Shown: positions 1-6,636 of the stretch, piece after piece
Position numbering within the stretch: the first letter of the stretch is position 1
Layout: each line of letters starts with the position of its first letter
IMG/VR virus record: IMGVR_UViG_3300035698_003689
Span: 1 to 26,484 of that record
Length of the DNA stretch: 26,484 bases
Direction: 5' to 3' (one strand)
DNA from: a virus
Translations under genes and position numbers: made by a program
Notes under the pieces: generated by a model
What the model saw: the letters and a program-made list of their open reading frames with translations, nothing else
Databases searched by the model: none
What the model was told of the DNA's origin: nothing

Positions 1-196
1 AAGATATTAAAAAAGGGCTTGATTTCCAATGATGCATAACATCTCCCCCGCATAGCACAGGACAATCATATTCCTTCTGAAGGGCTTGGATGAATTGAAG
101 TTTCAGAGTCATTGCTCTCCAGTAATCGTCCGTCCGGCAGACGGGGGTGTCCTCCCGGAGGTGAAGGTCAGAACATATGATGGCAGTGGGTTTCAT
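1..196 (-). CDS. Mre11/SbcD (gp47)-like nuclease, N-terminal fragment
   Basis: The first 65 residues are visible and the frame runs off the window edge. The start ATG at 196 overlaps the stop of the Rad50-like gene in an ATGA junction. The N-terminus reads CSDLHL, with D10 and H12 in the DxH motif of calcineurin-type phosphoesterases. CGGDVMHH at residues 49-56 supplies the GD motif of the second metal site. In this family the Mn-dependent nuclease works with a Rad50/SbcC ATPase to process double-strand ends. The ATPase is encoded directly upstream and is translationally coupled, which supports an Mre11-Rad50 pair. It differs from the other phosphoesterase in the window (3942-4766). The C-terminal part and the GHxH motif lie outside the window. 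Confidence 0.8.
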   Translation of the reverse strand, partial: MKPTAIICSDLHLREDTPVCRTDDYWRAMTLKLQFIQALQKEYDCPVLCGGDVMHHWKSSPFLIS

Positions 197-1239
197 TTCA
201 ACTCTCCTCCGCAGATTGGGCAAGTGTCCGGCATCTCTTCCTCCAGCTCCTTCACCGTGGCCTTGCGTTTTTCCAGCAGTTCCTCTTCATCCTTGATGCT
301 CTTGCCCAGGAGGTTCAGCTCATTGATGCCCTGCTCCAGGGTACCAAGCTCGTCGGACACATCCTCCAGCCTGTCCAGCTCCTTCTCCACGGAAGAAAGG
401 TCCACCTGATCCTCCAGGCCCTCCTCCCACTTCTCTATCTTGAAGATCAGCGTCTCCAGCTCGGAGGTGTCCTGGTCCAGGTCAATGTAGTCGGCGGACA
501 TGGTCTCTAAGGAATCCAGCACCTTCATGGAAAGGTATGGATCTACGAAGCCTTCCAGATCTGCCTCCAGCTTCGCAATCCCCTCCACCATTCCTGTGAG
601 GTCCTCTTCCTGCTCTTCCAGGGTGTTGATCTCTTCCTGCATGGTTTCCAGGTATGCCAGCTGAAGGTGAAGCTCCTTGAGTCCCTGGTAGGCTTCCAAG
701 TCTTTGGCAATCTCCTCCACCCGGGCTTCCACTTCCTTCTGGGAGGCCATGGCGGTCCGGATCTTGGAACCTACGTTGGAGAGGGAGGTGTCTATGGAAT
801 CGATGCTGGCCACTTCGTTGAGGACTCGGGCCACCTCCCCAGGGGTCTCGGAAAGGAGGAAGGGGGAGTCGAGCTGGGCCTGAACATTAACGTGGTGGAA
901 GTTGAGGGCTTTTGTGATCTCGTCGGGGACTCCCTGGTTGAAGGAGGAGAAATCATCCACCATATTGTCGTGGCCATGGGAATAGGAGTTCTTGGTCTTG
1001 TGCTTGAAACGGGTAATGTCTTCTTTGTCAGACAGGATCAAGCCCACAGAGGTAGGCCCACCCCAGTTGCTCCGGAAAGCCTCTCCTCCCGGTTTATTAT
1101 TGATCACCCAATTTAGAGCTCGAAGGATGGCTGTCTTGCCACTATCCGATCTTCCTTTCAAAAGATTGACGCCCTTGTGGAAGTTGAGGGTGGTGTCCTC
1201 ATGGCTCTGAAAGTTTTGAATTGTGAGGGACTTGATCAT
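193..1239 (-). CDS. Rad50/SbcC-like AAA ATPase ending at the zinc hook
   Basis: The N-terminal sequence resembles SMC/Rad50/RecF ATPases: SLTIQNFQSHEDTTL, then Walker A GRSDSGKT at residues 29-36. A Q-loop-like segment, QLDSPFLLSETPGEVA, lies near residues 122-137. Residues about 165-335 are rich in Glu, Leu and Lys in heptad style, as expected for a coiled coil. The protein ends with CPICGG at 340-345, the CxxC zinc hook. A full Rad50 would continue with a second coiled coil and a C-terminal Walker B/signature half; here the 348-residue protein stops just after the hook. It is ATGA-coupled to the upstream zinc-ribbon gene and to the Mre11-like gene downstream. Its likely role is end processing in phage recombination. 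RecF-type loading is an alternative. Confidence 0.8.
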   Translation of the reverse strand: MIKSLTIQNFQSHEDTTLNFHKGVNLLKGRSDSGKTAILRALNWVINNKPGGEAFRSNWGGPTSVGLILSDKEDITRFKHKTKNSYSHGHDNMVDDFSSFNQGVPDEITKALNFHHVNVQAQLDSPFLLSETPGEVARVLNEVASIDSIDTSLSNVGSKIRTAMASQKEVEARVEEIAKDLEAYQGLKELHLQLAYLETMQEEINTLEEQEEDLTGMVEGIAKLEADLEGFVDPYLSMKVLDSLETMSADYIDLDQDTSELETLIFKIEKWEEGLEDQVDLSSVEKELDRLEDVSDELGTLEQGINELNLLGKSIKDEEELLEKRKATVKELEEEMPDTCPICGGELK

Positions 1240-1799
1240 TCCTCTTCTCCAAGCTTATCCCAATCCACATCCATCATTCCAATAATCGTAAATTCACAAT
1301 CATGTACATTACTTTCTGAACTAGTAAGACAAGGCCTAAAACTTGTCCAGAAAGCAGATCCTGTTATACAATCACATAATGTGCTGAGATCAAAAGATTT
1401 CTCAAATTTAGGCAGGGGCTCTTTCAGGGTGGCCACACCTGTGGACTCTTTGAGAGTTGATACTCTTCTCCGGACGGTCCTTGTCTGGGTGCGGGGTTGC
1501 ATTTCTTCCCCGCACTTCCTACAAACCAATACAGTGTGGCTTGTTGTGCCCCCGGTAGGCGTGCCACATTCATAGCATTCGTCCGGCTCCACTATGATCT
1601 TTTTTTTGCAGGAGGGCACATCATAACACTTGCCCCTTTTCCTCCATCTATGGGTATGCCCGTTGGAGTCCTTACCTCTCCACTTCATATCAGGTCTTGA
1701 CTCTGGCCCTTCGACCATTTCACTTTCCATGCTTTGGGTCAACTCTATTCCCAAGCATCCTTTAACAAGGTTTTTTTGAGGCATTGTTATGCCATTCAT
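1236..1799 (-). CDS. zinc-ribbon protein of unknown function
   Basis: I do not recognise a family for this 187-residue protein. It has a four-cysteine ribbon: C75-x2-C78 and C93-x2-C96, separated by a Gly/Thr-rich turn, plus C58 and C64 just before it. This is typical of a structural zinc site in a nucleic-acid-binding protein. The region after residue 105 is basic, with RTVRRRVS. The C-terminus holds a CDC pair and an acidic tail. The start at 1799 was chosen because AGAGG lies about 8 bases upstream and the gene begins one base after the RuvC-like stop. It is ATGA-coupled to the Rad50-like gene, so it may take part in recombination or transcription, but this is only context. Confidence 0.65.
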   Translation of the reverse strand: MNGITMPQKNLVKGCLGIELTQSMESEMVEGPESRPDMKWRGKDSNGHTHRWRKRGKCYDVPSCKKKIIVEPDECYECGTPTGGTTSHTVLVCRKCGEEMQPRTQTRTVRRRVSTLKESTGVATLKEPLPKFEKSFDLSTLCDCITGSAFWTSFRPCLTSSESNVHDCEFTIIGMMDVDWDKLGEEE

Positions 1800-1800
1800 T

Positions 1801-2265
1801 CTAATATCCTCTCTCTATTCCCAATCTTCTTGCATACTCTGCCATAAGTAAAGAATCTGCTGTATCATGTATCACCTTTATGTCTGGAAACATCCTCTGC
1901 GCTGCGGCCTTGGACACGTTCTTATCCCCACCAGTCTTGCAACTCATTTCCTTTTGCCATTTCTGAGGGGTCACGAACTCCCACCTCACTCGCACCGCTG
2001 TCAGCACTCCCTGCAGGAATCCAAAGTGCATCCCGAATGTGAAGCTACTGGCCACCCCCTGCTTGGGCATTGAGTGCACCTTCTCCAAAAGGATCAGAGC
2101 AAACTTATTGCCCAGCTTGTATTGCTTCGTCTTGAACAAGTAAAGCTGCATCCACTGATCCATGAAAGTGAGCTTGGTCCGGATGATCTCCATGATATTC
2201 CCTTCTTCATCAAGGATGGCCAAGGCCCCTTTTTTCCCAGGATCGGCAGCGGCATACAGTTTCAT
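1801..2265 (-). CDS. RuvC-like Holliday junction resolvase
   Basis: The 154-residue protein fits the size and acidic residue pattern of RuvC/RNase H-fold resolvases. The first strand carries D8 in AADPGKKGALAIL (DxGxxGA type). The second acidic residue is E61 in LILLEKVHSMP. The C-terminal pair is D134 and D137 in HDTADSLLMAEY. Together these make the usual four-carboxylate metal site. Family members cut four-way junctions; in phages they resolve recombination intermediates and debranch DNA before packaging. The gene is ATGA-coupled to the small diphosphohydrolase-type gene upstream and sits beside Rad50/Mre11-like genes, which fits a recombination role. Confidence 0.85.
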   Translation of the reverse strand: MKLYAAADPGKKGALAILDEEGNIMEIIRTKLTFMDQWMQLYLFKTKQYKLGNKFALILLEKVHSMPKQGVASSFTFGMHFGFLQGVLTAVRVRWEFVTPQKWQKEMSCKTGGDKNVSKAAAQRMFPDIKVIHDTADSLLMAEYARRLGIERGY

Positions 2266-2621
2266 TTCTTTGCTTCTTCCTCTTTTTTCAGCACTTCATG
2301 GAGGAGCCCCTGGACATTAAACATGAGCCCACACAGGGCATCCACCAGGGTCACTTCAGATCCGTCCTCGTTAGCCCGGACCTTATATCCCCGAAGTAGC
2401 ATCCACACATCAAACCAGTGACGCCAAGCGCTCTTGCGGTAGACCGGGATGGGGATGCCCTTCTGCCAGTTGTCGGAGTCCCTGACCTCCCCATCCGCCT
2501 GGGTGCGGTGCTTGTTCATGTACTTTGCGAAGGCCTCCAGGGCTGGTCCGGAAAGGAAGCCATCGAAATCCAGCTTGCCCTCTTCTGCGTTCCTGGTGGC
2601 GCCTGTCTCAAATTCCCTCAT
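2262..2621 (-). CDS. dATP/dGTP diphosphohydrolase-type small phage protein
   Basis: The 119-residue protein starts MREFETGATRNAEEGKLDFD and continues with AFAKYMNKHR, SDNWQKGI and KSAWRHWFDVW. From memory this matches a widespread phage family annotated as the N-terminal domain of dATP/dGTP diphosphohydrolase (MazZ type). Such enzymes remove pyrophosphate from purine dNTPs. No purZ-like gene is in the window, so I do not infer a 2-aminoadenine genome. The start at 2621 gives an ATGA overlap with the deoxynucleotidase stop at 2618. A longer in-frame opening up to 2723 lies inside that gene and is rejected. The downstream RuvC-like gene is ATGA-coupled. Function rests on family annotation only. 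Confidence 0.7.
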   Translation of the reverse strand: MREFETGATRNAEEGKLDFDGFLSGPALEAFAKYMNKHRTQADGEVRDSDNWQKGIPIPVYRKSAWRHWFDVWMLLRGYKVRANEDGSEVTLVDALCGLMFNVQGLLHEVLKKEEEAKK

Positions 2622-3136
2622 CGTAATTTCCTTTCTAGTAGTACTAAGTTTTCTTTCGGCGTCCAAAGACATCCATTCCAGGGAGCTGGCCAAACATGAG
2701 CAAGACCTCCTGCCTTTGCCCACTCCGCACAGTTCTTTGGATTGTCGTCAATAAGAATCCTACCGGGAGCTGCCAGCATTTCTTTCTCCGCACAGAGGAA
2801 ATACTCATTGGGATGGACCTGCCTTCCTAAGAAGCGGGAAAGCCAGAGGAGTTTCCCGGTCGCGCTGTTCTCTGTCAGGCAGGGGGTGGTGCAGAAGAAT
2901 ACTTTCTCTGCGTTCTTCTTACATAATTCGTACAACTCCCTGGCGCATGGAAGTTCTTCAAGGTTCTCCCAGAACGCAATGGAAGAGATTCTTTCCCAGA
3001 ATTTGTTGTTGGACATGCCCCAGAGTTTCCAGAAGTCATACACCAAGTCATCTTCCACCCATGGTTTCCCATGTGCTTCAAAGGCTCCCTTGGCGAAGTT
3101 CACCAGCACCTCATCCATGTCAAGAAACACTATCAT
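2618..3136 (-). CDS. HAD-fold 5'(3')-deoxyribonucleotidase
   Basis: The 172-residue product begins MIVFLDMDEVLVNF, the DxDxV nucleophile motif of the HAD superfamily (D6 and D8), in the form seen in 5'(3')-deoxyribonucleotidases. A later segment, ILIDDNPKNC, supplies the acidic motif IV. Family enzymes dephosphorylate deoxynucleoside monophosphates and tune dNTP pools, which fits its neighbours. The start at 3136 is chosen because the HAD strand begins there. The open frame continues upstream to 3205, but that part only translates a pentanucleotide array. No Shine-Dalgarno sequence is visible: the (GCAAA)4 end of the array lies directly before ATTATTATG. The stop is ATGA-coupled to the next gene. 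Confidence 0.8.
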   Translation of the reverse strand: MIVFLDMDEVLVNFAKGAFEAHGKPWVEDDLVYDFWKLWGMSNNKFWERISSIAFWENLEELPCARELYELCKKNAEKVFFCTTPCLTENSATGKLLWLSRFLGRQVHPNEYFLCAEKEMLAAPGRILIDDNPKNCAEWAKAGGLAHVWPAPWNGCLWTPKENLVLLERKLR

Positions 3137-3143
3137 AATAATC

Positions 3144-3208
3144 TTTGCTTTGCTTTGCTTTGCTACACTTTGCCACGCTCTGCATCGCAATGCGGAGCTT
3201 CGCAATGC
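3144..3208 (-). repeat. degenerate pentanucleotide array 1
   Basis: Thirteen consecutive pentads of form NNNGC on the plus strand (GCNNN in the sense direction). Twelve have GC at positions 4-5 and one is TACAC. The four pentads nearest the downstream start codon are perfect TTTGC; the rest vary at the first three bases. It fills the gap between the 187-residue conserved gene and the deoxynucleotidase. Confidence 0.9.
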
Positions 3209-3223
3209 TCAGGAGCACTAAAA

Positions 3224-3787
3224 TCATTTCCGTTTCCATTTCTCTACCACGAATTTCCCATACACTCCCCGATAGGTTCCAAGGCCAATGGCCATGCCCC
3301 CACGGTCGAAGAGGTGCCTGATCTCCTTTTCAGAGACTTCATCATTGGGCCACACCGTTAGATCGAAGGCCAGTTCCCATGGGGTGTCAATGAGGGGTCG
3401 TTCCTGGGGGCTGGGGATTCCACCCTTGAGTCTGGCTACTGCCTTATGCAGGGAGATGCCATTCCTACCGAAGCCCTTGAACTCAAGTTGCTTTCCTTTT
3501 CGTGTGAGAGGAATCTCGAACGGCTCCAAACTGACGAAGCCCAGGATCGCCTGTGCCACTTTCTTGTAAATCTTCATGTCGTAGAACAGCTTTACTGCAC
3601 TCTTTGTGTTTTCCGCACAAAGGAAGCTCTGTATATTCGCGGAGGGAATCACCAGTTTCCCGTTGGGGTCCCGGTAGAACTTTTCCTCCGGGGGGAGGAC
3701 TGTCTTGTTGTCCCCCGCATAGGGATTTAGCATAATCGGCCTGATCCCCTTCAGCATAACGCTCACCGTAACTTTGTCCTGCTTCAT
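3224..3787 (-). CDS. conserved phage protein of unknown function (GLGTYRGxYGKF type)
   Basis: The 187-residue protein has several blocks that I recall from many phage genomes without a known function: IMLNPYAGDNKT near the N-terminus, KLVIPSANIQSFLCAEN in the first third, RPLIDTPWELAFDLT in the middle and MAIGLGTYRGVYGKFVVEKW at the C-terminus. The Gly-rich end resembles RAMP-like folds in character, but I would not claim homology. The start at 3787 has AAGGAG seven bases upstream. A small frame from 3854 overlaps it in another register and is treated as doubtful. Context is between a metallophosphoesterase and a deoxynucleotidase, with pentad arrays on both sides. Confidence 0.75.
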   Translation of the reverse strand: MKQDKVTVSVMLKGIRPIMLNPYAGDNKTVLPPEEKFYRDPNGKLVIPSANIQSFLCAENTKSAVKLFYDMKIYKKVAQAILGFVSLEPFEIPLTRKGKQLEFKGFGRNGISLHKAVARLKGGIPSPQERPLIDTPWELAFDLTVWPNDEVSEKEIRHLFDRGGMAIGLGTYRGVYGKFVVEKWKRK

Positions 3788-3860
3788 TCTCGGTCTCCTT
3801 GGTTAGGTCCGCCTCGTCCACCAGCATGCTCTTTATAACATTCACTTTTGGCATAATGTC

Positions 3861-3935
3861 TTCGCTTTGCTTTGCTTTGCTTTACTTTGCCCAGCCGTGC
3901 AATGCCCCGCGTCGCAGTGCAAGGCATAGCCCTGC
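3861..3935 (-). repeat. degenerate pentanucleotide array 2
   Basis: Fifteen consecutive NNNGC pentads (plus strand). Fourteen have GC at positions 4-5 and one is TTTAC. The end nearest the downstream gene is a near-perfect TTTGC run; the far end is degenerate. The array fills the space between the phosphoesterase stop (3942) and an ATTATG at 3852-3857. Confidence 0.9.
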
Positions 3936-3941
3936 TATGAA

Positions 3942-4766
3942 TCATACCTTTATCGCTGTTGCCCTGTGGCTTTCAATTTCTACTATCTCACTCGTGAAGT
4001 CCATCTTCCCTTTGTCACATTCAAAAACCACTGCTCCCCAATGGACAATGCCGGAACATTCCCTGGATCCATACTTGGTCCCCATGCCCTGGAGGGCCGG
4101 GAGGGTCATGGCCCACCTGGGTTTATGCTTGATGATCTGCATCAGGGCTATGTGGTAATGCACATGGGCCCGGAGCAAGACGTCGGCCTGGGGCTGAAGT
4201 CCTTCCACAGCCCACAGCTCATTCCAGAGCATCTCCCTGGCGGCTGCCGTGAATCGTCCATGAGGAATGGTGGAGCTTCCCACTTTGTGCTTGAGGTCGA
4301 AGACAACTCCCTCCACATCAATCCATTCATGCCCACCGATCTTATCCACGCCGGCGTCCTTGGCCACGATGTTCTCCCAGTCCTCCCCGTCTTCCGAGGT
4401 GTGGTACTTGGTGCCGTAGACGGAGTACATCTTCATGGGTCTCTTGTTCCTGCCATGGAGGCGGACGGTATTGAGGACATTCACATTCATGTCGGCCTGT
4501 TCTTCCAGGGAGGTGGTGATCTGCTCAGTCCCGCCAGACTTCCTACCCTTCCCATCCAGGCCATCCCCGGCGAGGAGCACGAAATCATAGGGCTCATGCT
4601 TCTTGAGGATCTTCTTGAACGAGTTCCAAGTCTCATGCTGGACCTTGGCATATTTATCCCACTTGGTGTTACTCCCGGACTTCTTTGGCTTCATCTGCCA
4701 GGCCGGAGGAGTGAGCCCCACCACGCTCCCACAATGTGGGTCTGCTAATACAATTCCTCTTTTCAT
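3942..4766 (-). CDS. calcineurin-like metallophosphoesterase
   Basis: The 274-residue protein has the metallophosphoesterase motif series. LADPHCGS gives D9 and H11 (DxH). VLLAGDGLDG gives GD at 67-68 and D71. YGTKYHT near residue 120 matches the G(N/T)xxH region, and RAHVHYH near residue 200 is a GHxH-like block. It begins almost directly with the first metal motif and is ATGA-coupled to the SprT-like gene upstream. The substrate cannot be told from sequence; phage relatives are annotated as DNA or nucleotide phosphoesterases. It is a separate gene from the Mre11-like one at the window start. Confidence 0.8.
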   Translation of the reverse strand: MKRGIVLADPHCGSVVGLTPPAWQMKPKKSGSNTKWDKYAKVQHETWNSFKKILKKHEPYDFVLLAGDGLDGKGRKSGGTEQITTSLEEQADMNVNVLNTVRLHGRNKRPMKMYSVYGTKYHTSEDGEDWENIVAKDAGVDKIGGHEWIDVEGVVFDLKHKVGSSTIPHGRFTAAAREMLWNELWAVEGLQPQADVLLRAHVHYHIALMQIIKHKPRWAMTLPALQGMGTKYGSRECSGIVHWGAVVFECDKGKMDFTSEIVEIESHRATAIKV

Positions 4767-5089
4767 ACGTCTTCTTCCACTGTCTTTCTGAATATCTTAG
4801 CATAGGTCACACCCCATTTACTAGAATGGGGATTGGTTTCAGACCAGTCGGTTATTACGTGGGCATATTCATGTATGAGAGTATCTTTTTGAATCCTTGT
4901 TGGATGGGCTCTGTTGATCCTGATAAGAAAGTGGGAGCCCATGTCTTCCGTTTCTCCAAAATCTCGTTCATATGGTTTCTTACTGGTATCTAATTCAGTA
5001 GTACATCGGATGACTCTTACTGGTTTTGGAGGAGGAAATTCTTTTTGTAAAAATTGTTTGAATTCAAGTGTGGTCATTCTCCTATTCAT
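4763..5089 (-). CDS. SprT-like zinc metallopeptidase
   Basis: The 108-residue protein carries HEYAH at residues 73-77, a HExxH zinc-protease motif preceded by a helix (TLIHEYAHVI). The downstream segment HSSKWGVTYAKIF is the usual place for further metal ligands in SprT/WLM proteins. Eukaryotic relatives (Spartan) digest DNA-protein crosslinks; small phage versions are common in replication regions, and their substrates are not established. The start at 5089 forms an ATGA overlap with the upstream membrane protein. A second ATG at 5077 with AGGAG very close to it is possible. The stop is ATGA-coupled to the phosphoesterase. Confidence 0.75.
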   Translation of the reverse strand: MNRRMTTLEFKQFLQKEFPPPKPVRVIRCTTELDTSKKPYERDFGETEDMGSHFLIRINRAHPTRIQKDTLIHEYAHVITDWSETNPHSSKWGVTYAKIFRKTVEEDV

Positions 5090-5364
5090 AGCATCTTCTC
5101 CAATTCCTTATTCAATCGAGCGTACTTCAAAGCCAATAGGACCCAGGCAGTATTCCCTATCACCAGGAATGCTCCTCCAGCAAAGGAGGCCCACTGCCCA
5201 AGGGATGGGTAATAGTAGAGGTTCCACCATCCCCACAGGGCAAAGAATGCTTGGACAGGCCAGTAGACCCCCTGCACCTTCCGGTCTTTCCTGATCTTGG
5301 CCACATTCAGCCAGCACAGGATTCCACCTAAAAGTTCAAAGGAGCCATTGATCCAGTCGTTCAC
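5086..5364 (-). CDS. three-helix membrane protein, SemiSWEET-like in outline
   Basis: This 92-residue protein has three hydrophobic stretches, about residues 5-24, 32-52 and 58-82, joined by a short basic loop (RKDRKVQGVYWP). The pattern of helix, KxRKxxxVxGV loop, aromatic-rich helix (FFALWGWWNLYYYP) and a third helix with GNTAWVLLA resembles PQ-loop/SemiSWEET half-transporters in layout, though a clear PQ pair is missing. It therefore likely sits in the host inner membrane. Function is unknown. It is coupled to the SprT-like gene (ATGA) and to the zinc-binding protein upstream. Confidence 0.65.
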   Translation of the reverse strand: MNDWINGSFELLGGILCWLNVAKIRKDRKVQGVYWPVQAFFALWGWWNLYYYPSLGQWASFAGGAFLVIGNTAWVLLALKYARLNKELEKML

Positions 5365-5579
5365 GCCGCTACCTTCTTCCCTTTCTTGGGACCGCTACCC
5401 ATCTTCATTGGCTTGGGAGGGAAGGGGCTCTTCTCCGTCATGGGCTGGAGCTTGCAGCATTGCCCACAATATCCCTCAATGAGGACTTCCATGCCCTGTC
5501 CTGGGATTGGGATATACCTCTTTTCAACCTGTGGGGGCATCCAGTTTTGATTGCCGTTGTGACATATCGAGCACCACAT
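5361..5579 (-). CDS. small CxxC-pair protein
   Basis: The 72-residue product has C3-x2-C6 near the N-terminus and C38-x2-C41 (followed by C42), consistent with a single zinc site. The C-terminal third is basic and Pro/Lys-rich (KPMKMGSGPKKGKK), a possible DNA- or RNA-contacting tail. I do not recognise a family. The start overlaps the RecA-like stop by one base (TAATG), so it is translated in the recombination operon directly after recA. The stop is ATGA-coupled to the membrane protein. Confidence 0.6.
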   Translation of the reverse strand: MWCSICHNGNQNWMPPQVEKRYIPIPGQGMEVLIEGYCGQCCKLQPMTEKSPFPPKPMKMGSGPKKGKKVAA

Positions 5580-6634
5580 TATTCAAATCTCCTTTTCCTG
5601 TTCAGCTTCAGGCTCTCTTCCACCTTGATCCATTTATCTCCTACAAGCTTCTTCAGCCGGCTTTCCATGTTCTTGTCCTCGATGGCCTGGATGAGCTTGT
5701 CCCTGGTGAGCTCCCCAAACTTCTTGGTGATGATTGTCTGGCCCTTCTTCTCCCCCTTCTTCCCTTTCTTCTTCCAGAATCCGTTCTTCACCAGCCAATC
5801 CACGCAGGACCCAATATCGTCGATGCCCATGTCATAGTAGATGGGGAACTGAGCTTCCCGGACTTTCCCCGTCAAAGAATTCTTCTCGATCTTTACGATG
5901 GAGTTGACCCCAATCTGCCTTTCCAGTCCAGAGACCGTCTTCTTGAGGCGACCTTGTTTGTAGAGCCACATCTCATGGGTGGCCGCATGCCCCAGGGCCA
6001 TTCCCCCTGTCCGGTAGATCTTCTTTTCAAAGGCGCCAGCATCCATGTTCATACGGACTTGGGAGATGATGATGAGCAGGCTGTCGGTATCCTGGAGCTT
6101 GCCCTTGATCTTCCTGAACAGGACATTGAGCTCTGCCACCTTTCTTGCCCCACCATAACCAGCTTGGTCATCTGGTGGGATCAGGAAGTCAAAGCAGTCC
6201 AGAACATAGATAATCTTCTTGCCGGCATCAAGCAAAGTGAGGAGGTCTTTCTTCCAATCCTCCACAACCCAGTTGGCTGGATTCCCCTTTCCCATGTCAA
6301 GCCTGTCTTTCAATTTGGAACCGAATAAATACCCTATATCCATCTTGAAACGGGCCTCAACATCCCGGAAGTGCAATTCGTATTCATCCAGCTCTTCCCT
6401 TTGGGCCACCGATGCCAGGCACGACAAAGAAAGCATGGTCTTGCCTGCGGACTTGTCCCCAATGGGATTCACAATTGTCCCTGGTGCCCAGCCCCCGTCC
6501 GGCCTGTCTGAGCAGGCACAATCGAGGAGCGTGGAGCCGGTGGGTATGAGCTTGATCTCGCTCTCCACCGGCCCCTTCGCGCCATTGGCGACCTGGGAAG
6601 CCACATCACTCGTATCTGACTTCTTGGTCCGCAT
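5579..6634 (-). CDS. RecA/UvsX-like recombinase
   Basis: The 351-residue protein has Walker A GDKSAGKT at 59-66 and a Walker B-type strand, IIYVLDCFDFL, near 140-150. LLIIISQVRMNM in the L2 region and the ALGHAATHEMWLY segment resemble phage UvsX/RecA strands around the second DNA loop. It lacks the exact bacterial RecA motifs, so a phage UvsX-type protein is most likely. It would form filaments on single-stranded DNA and drive strand exchange. It follows the gp32-like SSB and a UvsY-like gene, the same trio that works together in T4. The C-terminal 60 residues are strongly basic (KKKGKKGEKKG). Confidence 0.88.
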   Translation of the reverse strand: MRTKKSDTSDVASQVANGAKGPVESEIKLIPTGSTLLDCACSDRPDGGWAPGTIVNPIGDKSAGKTMLSLSCLASVAQREELDEYELHFRDVEARFKMDIGYLFGSKLKDRLDMGKGNPANWVVEDWKKDLLTLLDAGKKIIYVLDCFDFLIPPDDQAGYGGARKVAELNVLFRKIKGKLQDTDSLLIIISQVRMNMDAGAFEKKIYRTGGMALGHAATHEMWLYKQGRLKKTVSGLERQIGVNSIVKIEKNSLTGKVREAQFPIYYDMGIDDIGSCVDWLVKNGFWKKKGKKGEKKGQTIITKKFGELTRDKLIQAIEDKNMESRLKKLVGDKWIKVEESLKLNRKRRFE

Positions 6635-6636
6635 TG

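Noticed and set aside
2262-2621. 2-aminoadenine (Z) genome inferred from the MazZ-type protein
   Set aside because: No PurZ or DatZ homolog is visible, and this small protein family also occurs in phages without Z.
3137-3205. N-terminal extension of the deoxynucleotidase through pentad array 1
   Set aside because: The residues (AKQSKAK-type) are a translation of the GCNNN array, and the HAD fold starts at 3136.
3144-3208. CRISPR or iteron reading of the pentad arrays
   Set aside because: Units are 5 bases with no separate spacers and no constant repeat beyond GC, so CRISPR does not fit. Iterons are usually longer and more constant.
3483-3854. 123-residue frame starting at ATG 3854 after pentad array 2
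   Set aside because: After about 22 residues it runs through the conserved 187-residue gene in another register. The first residues look reasonable, so a very short leader peptide is possible, but a full gene is not supported.
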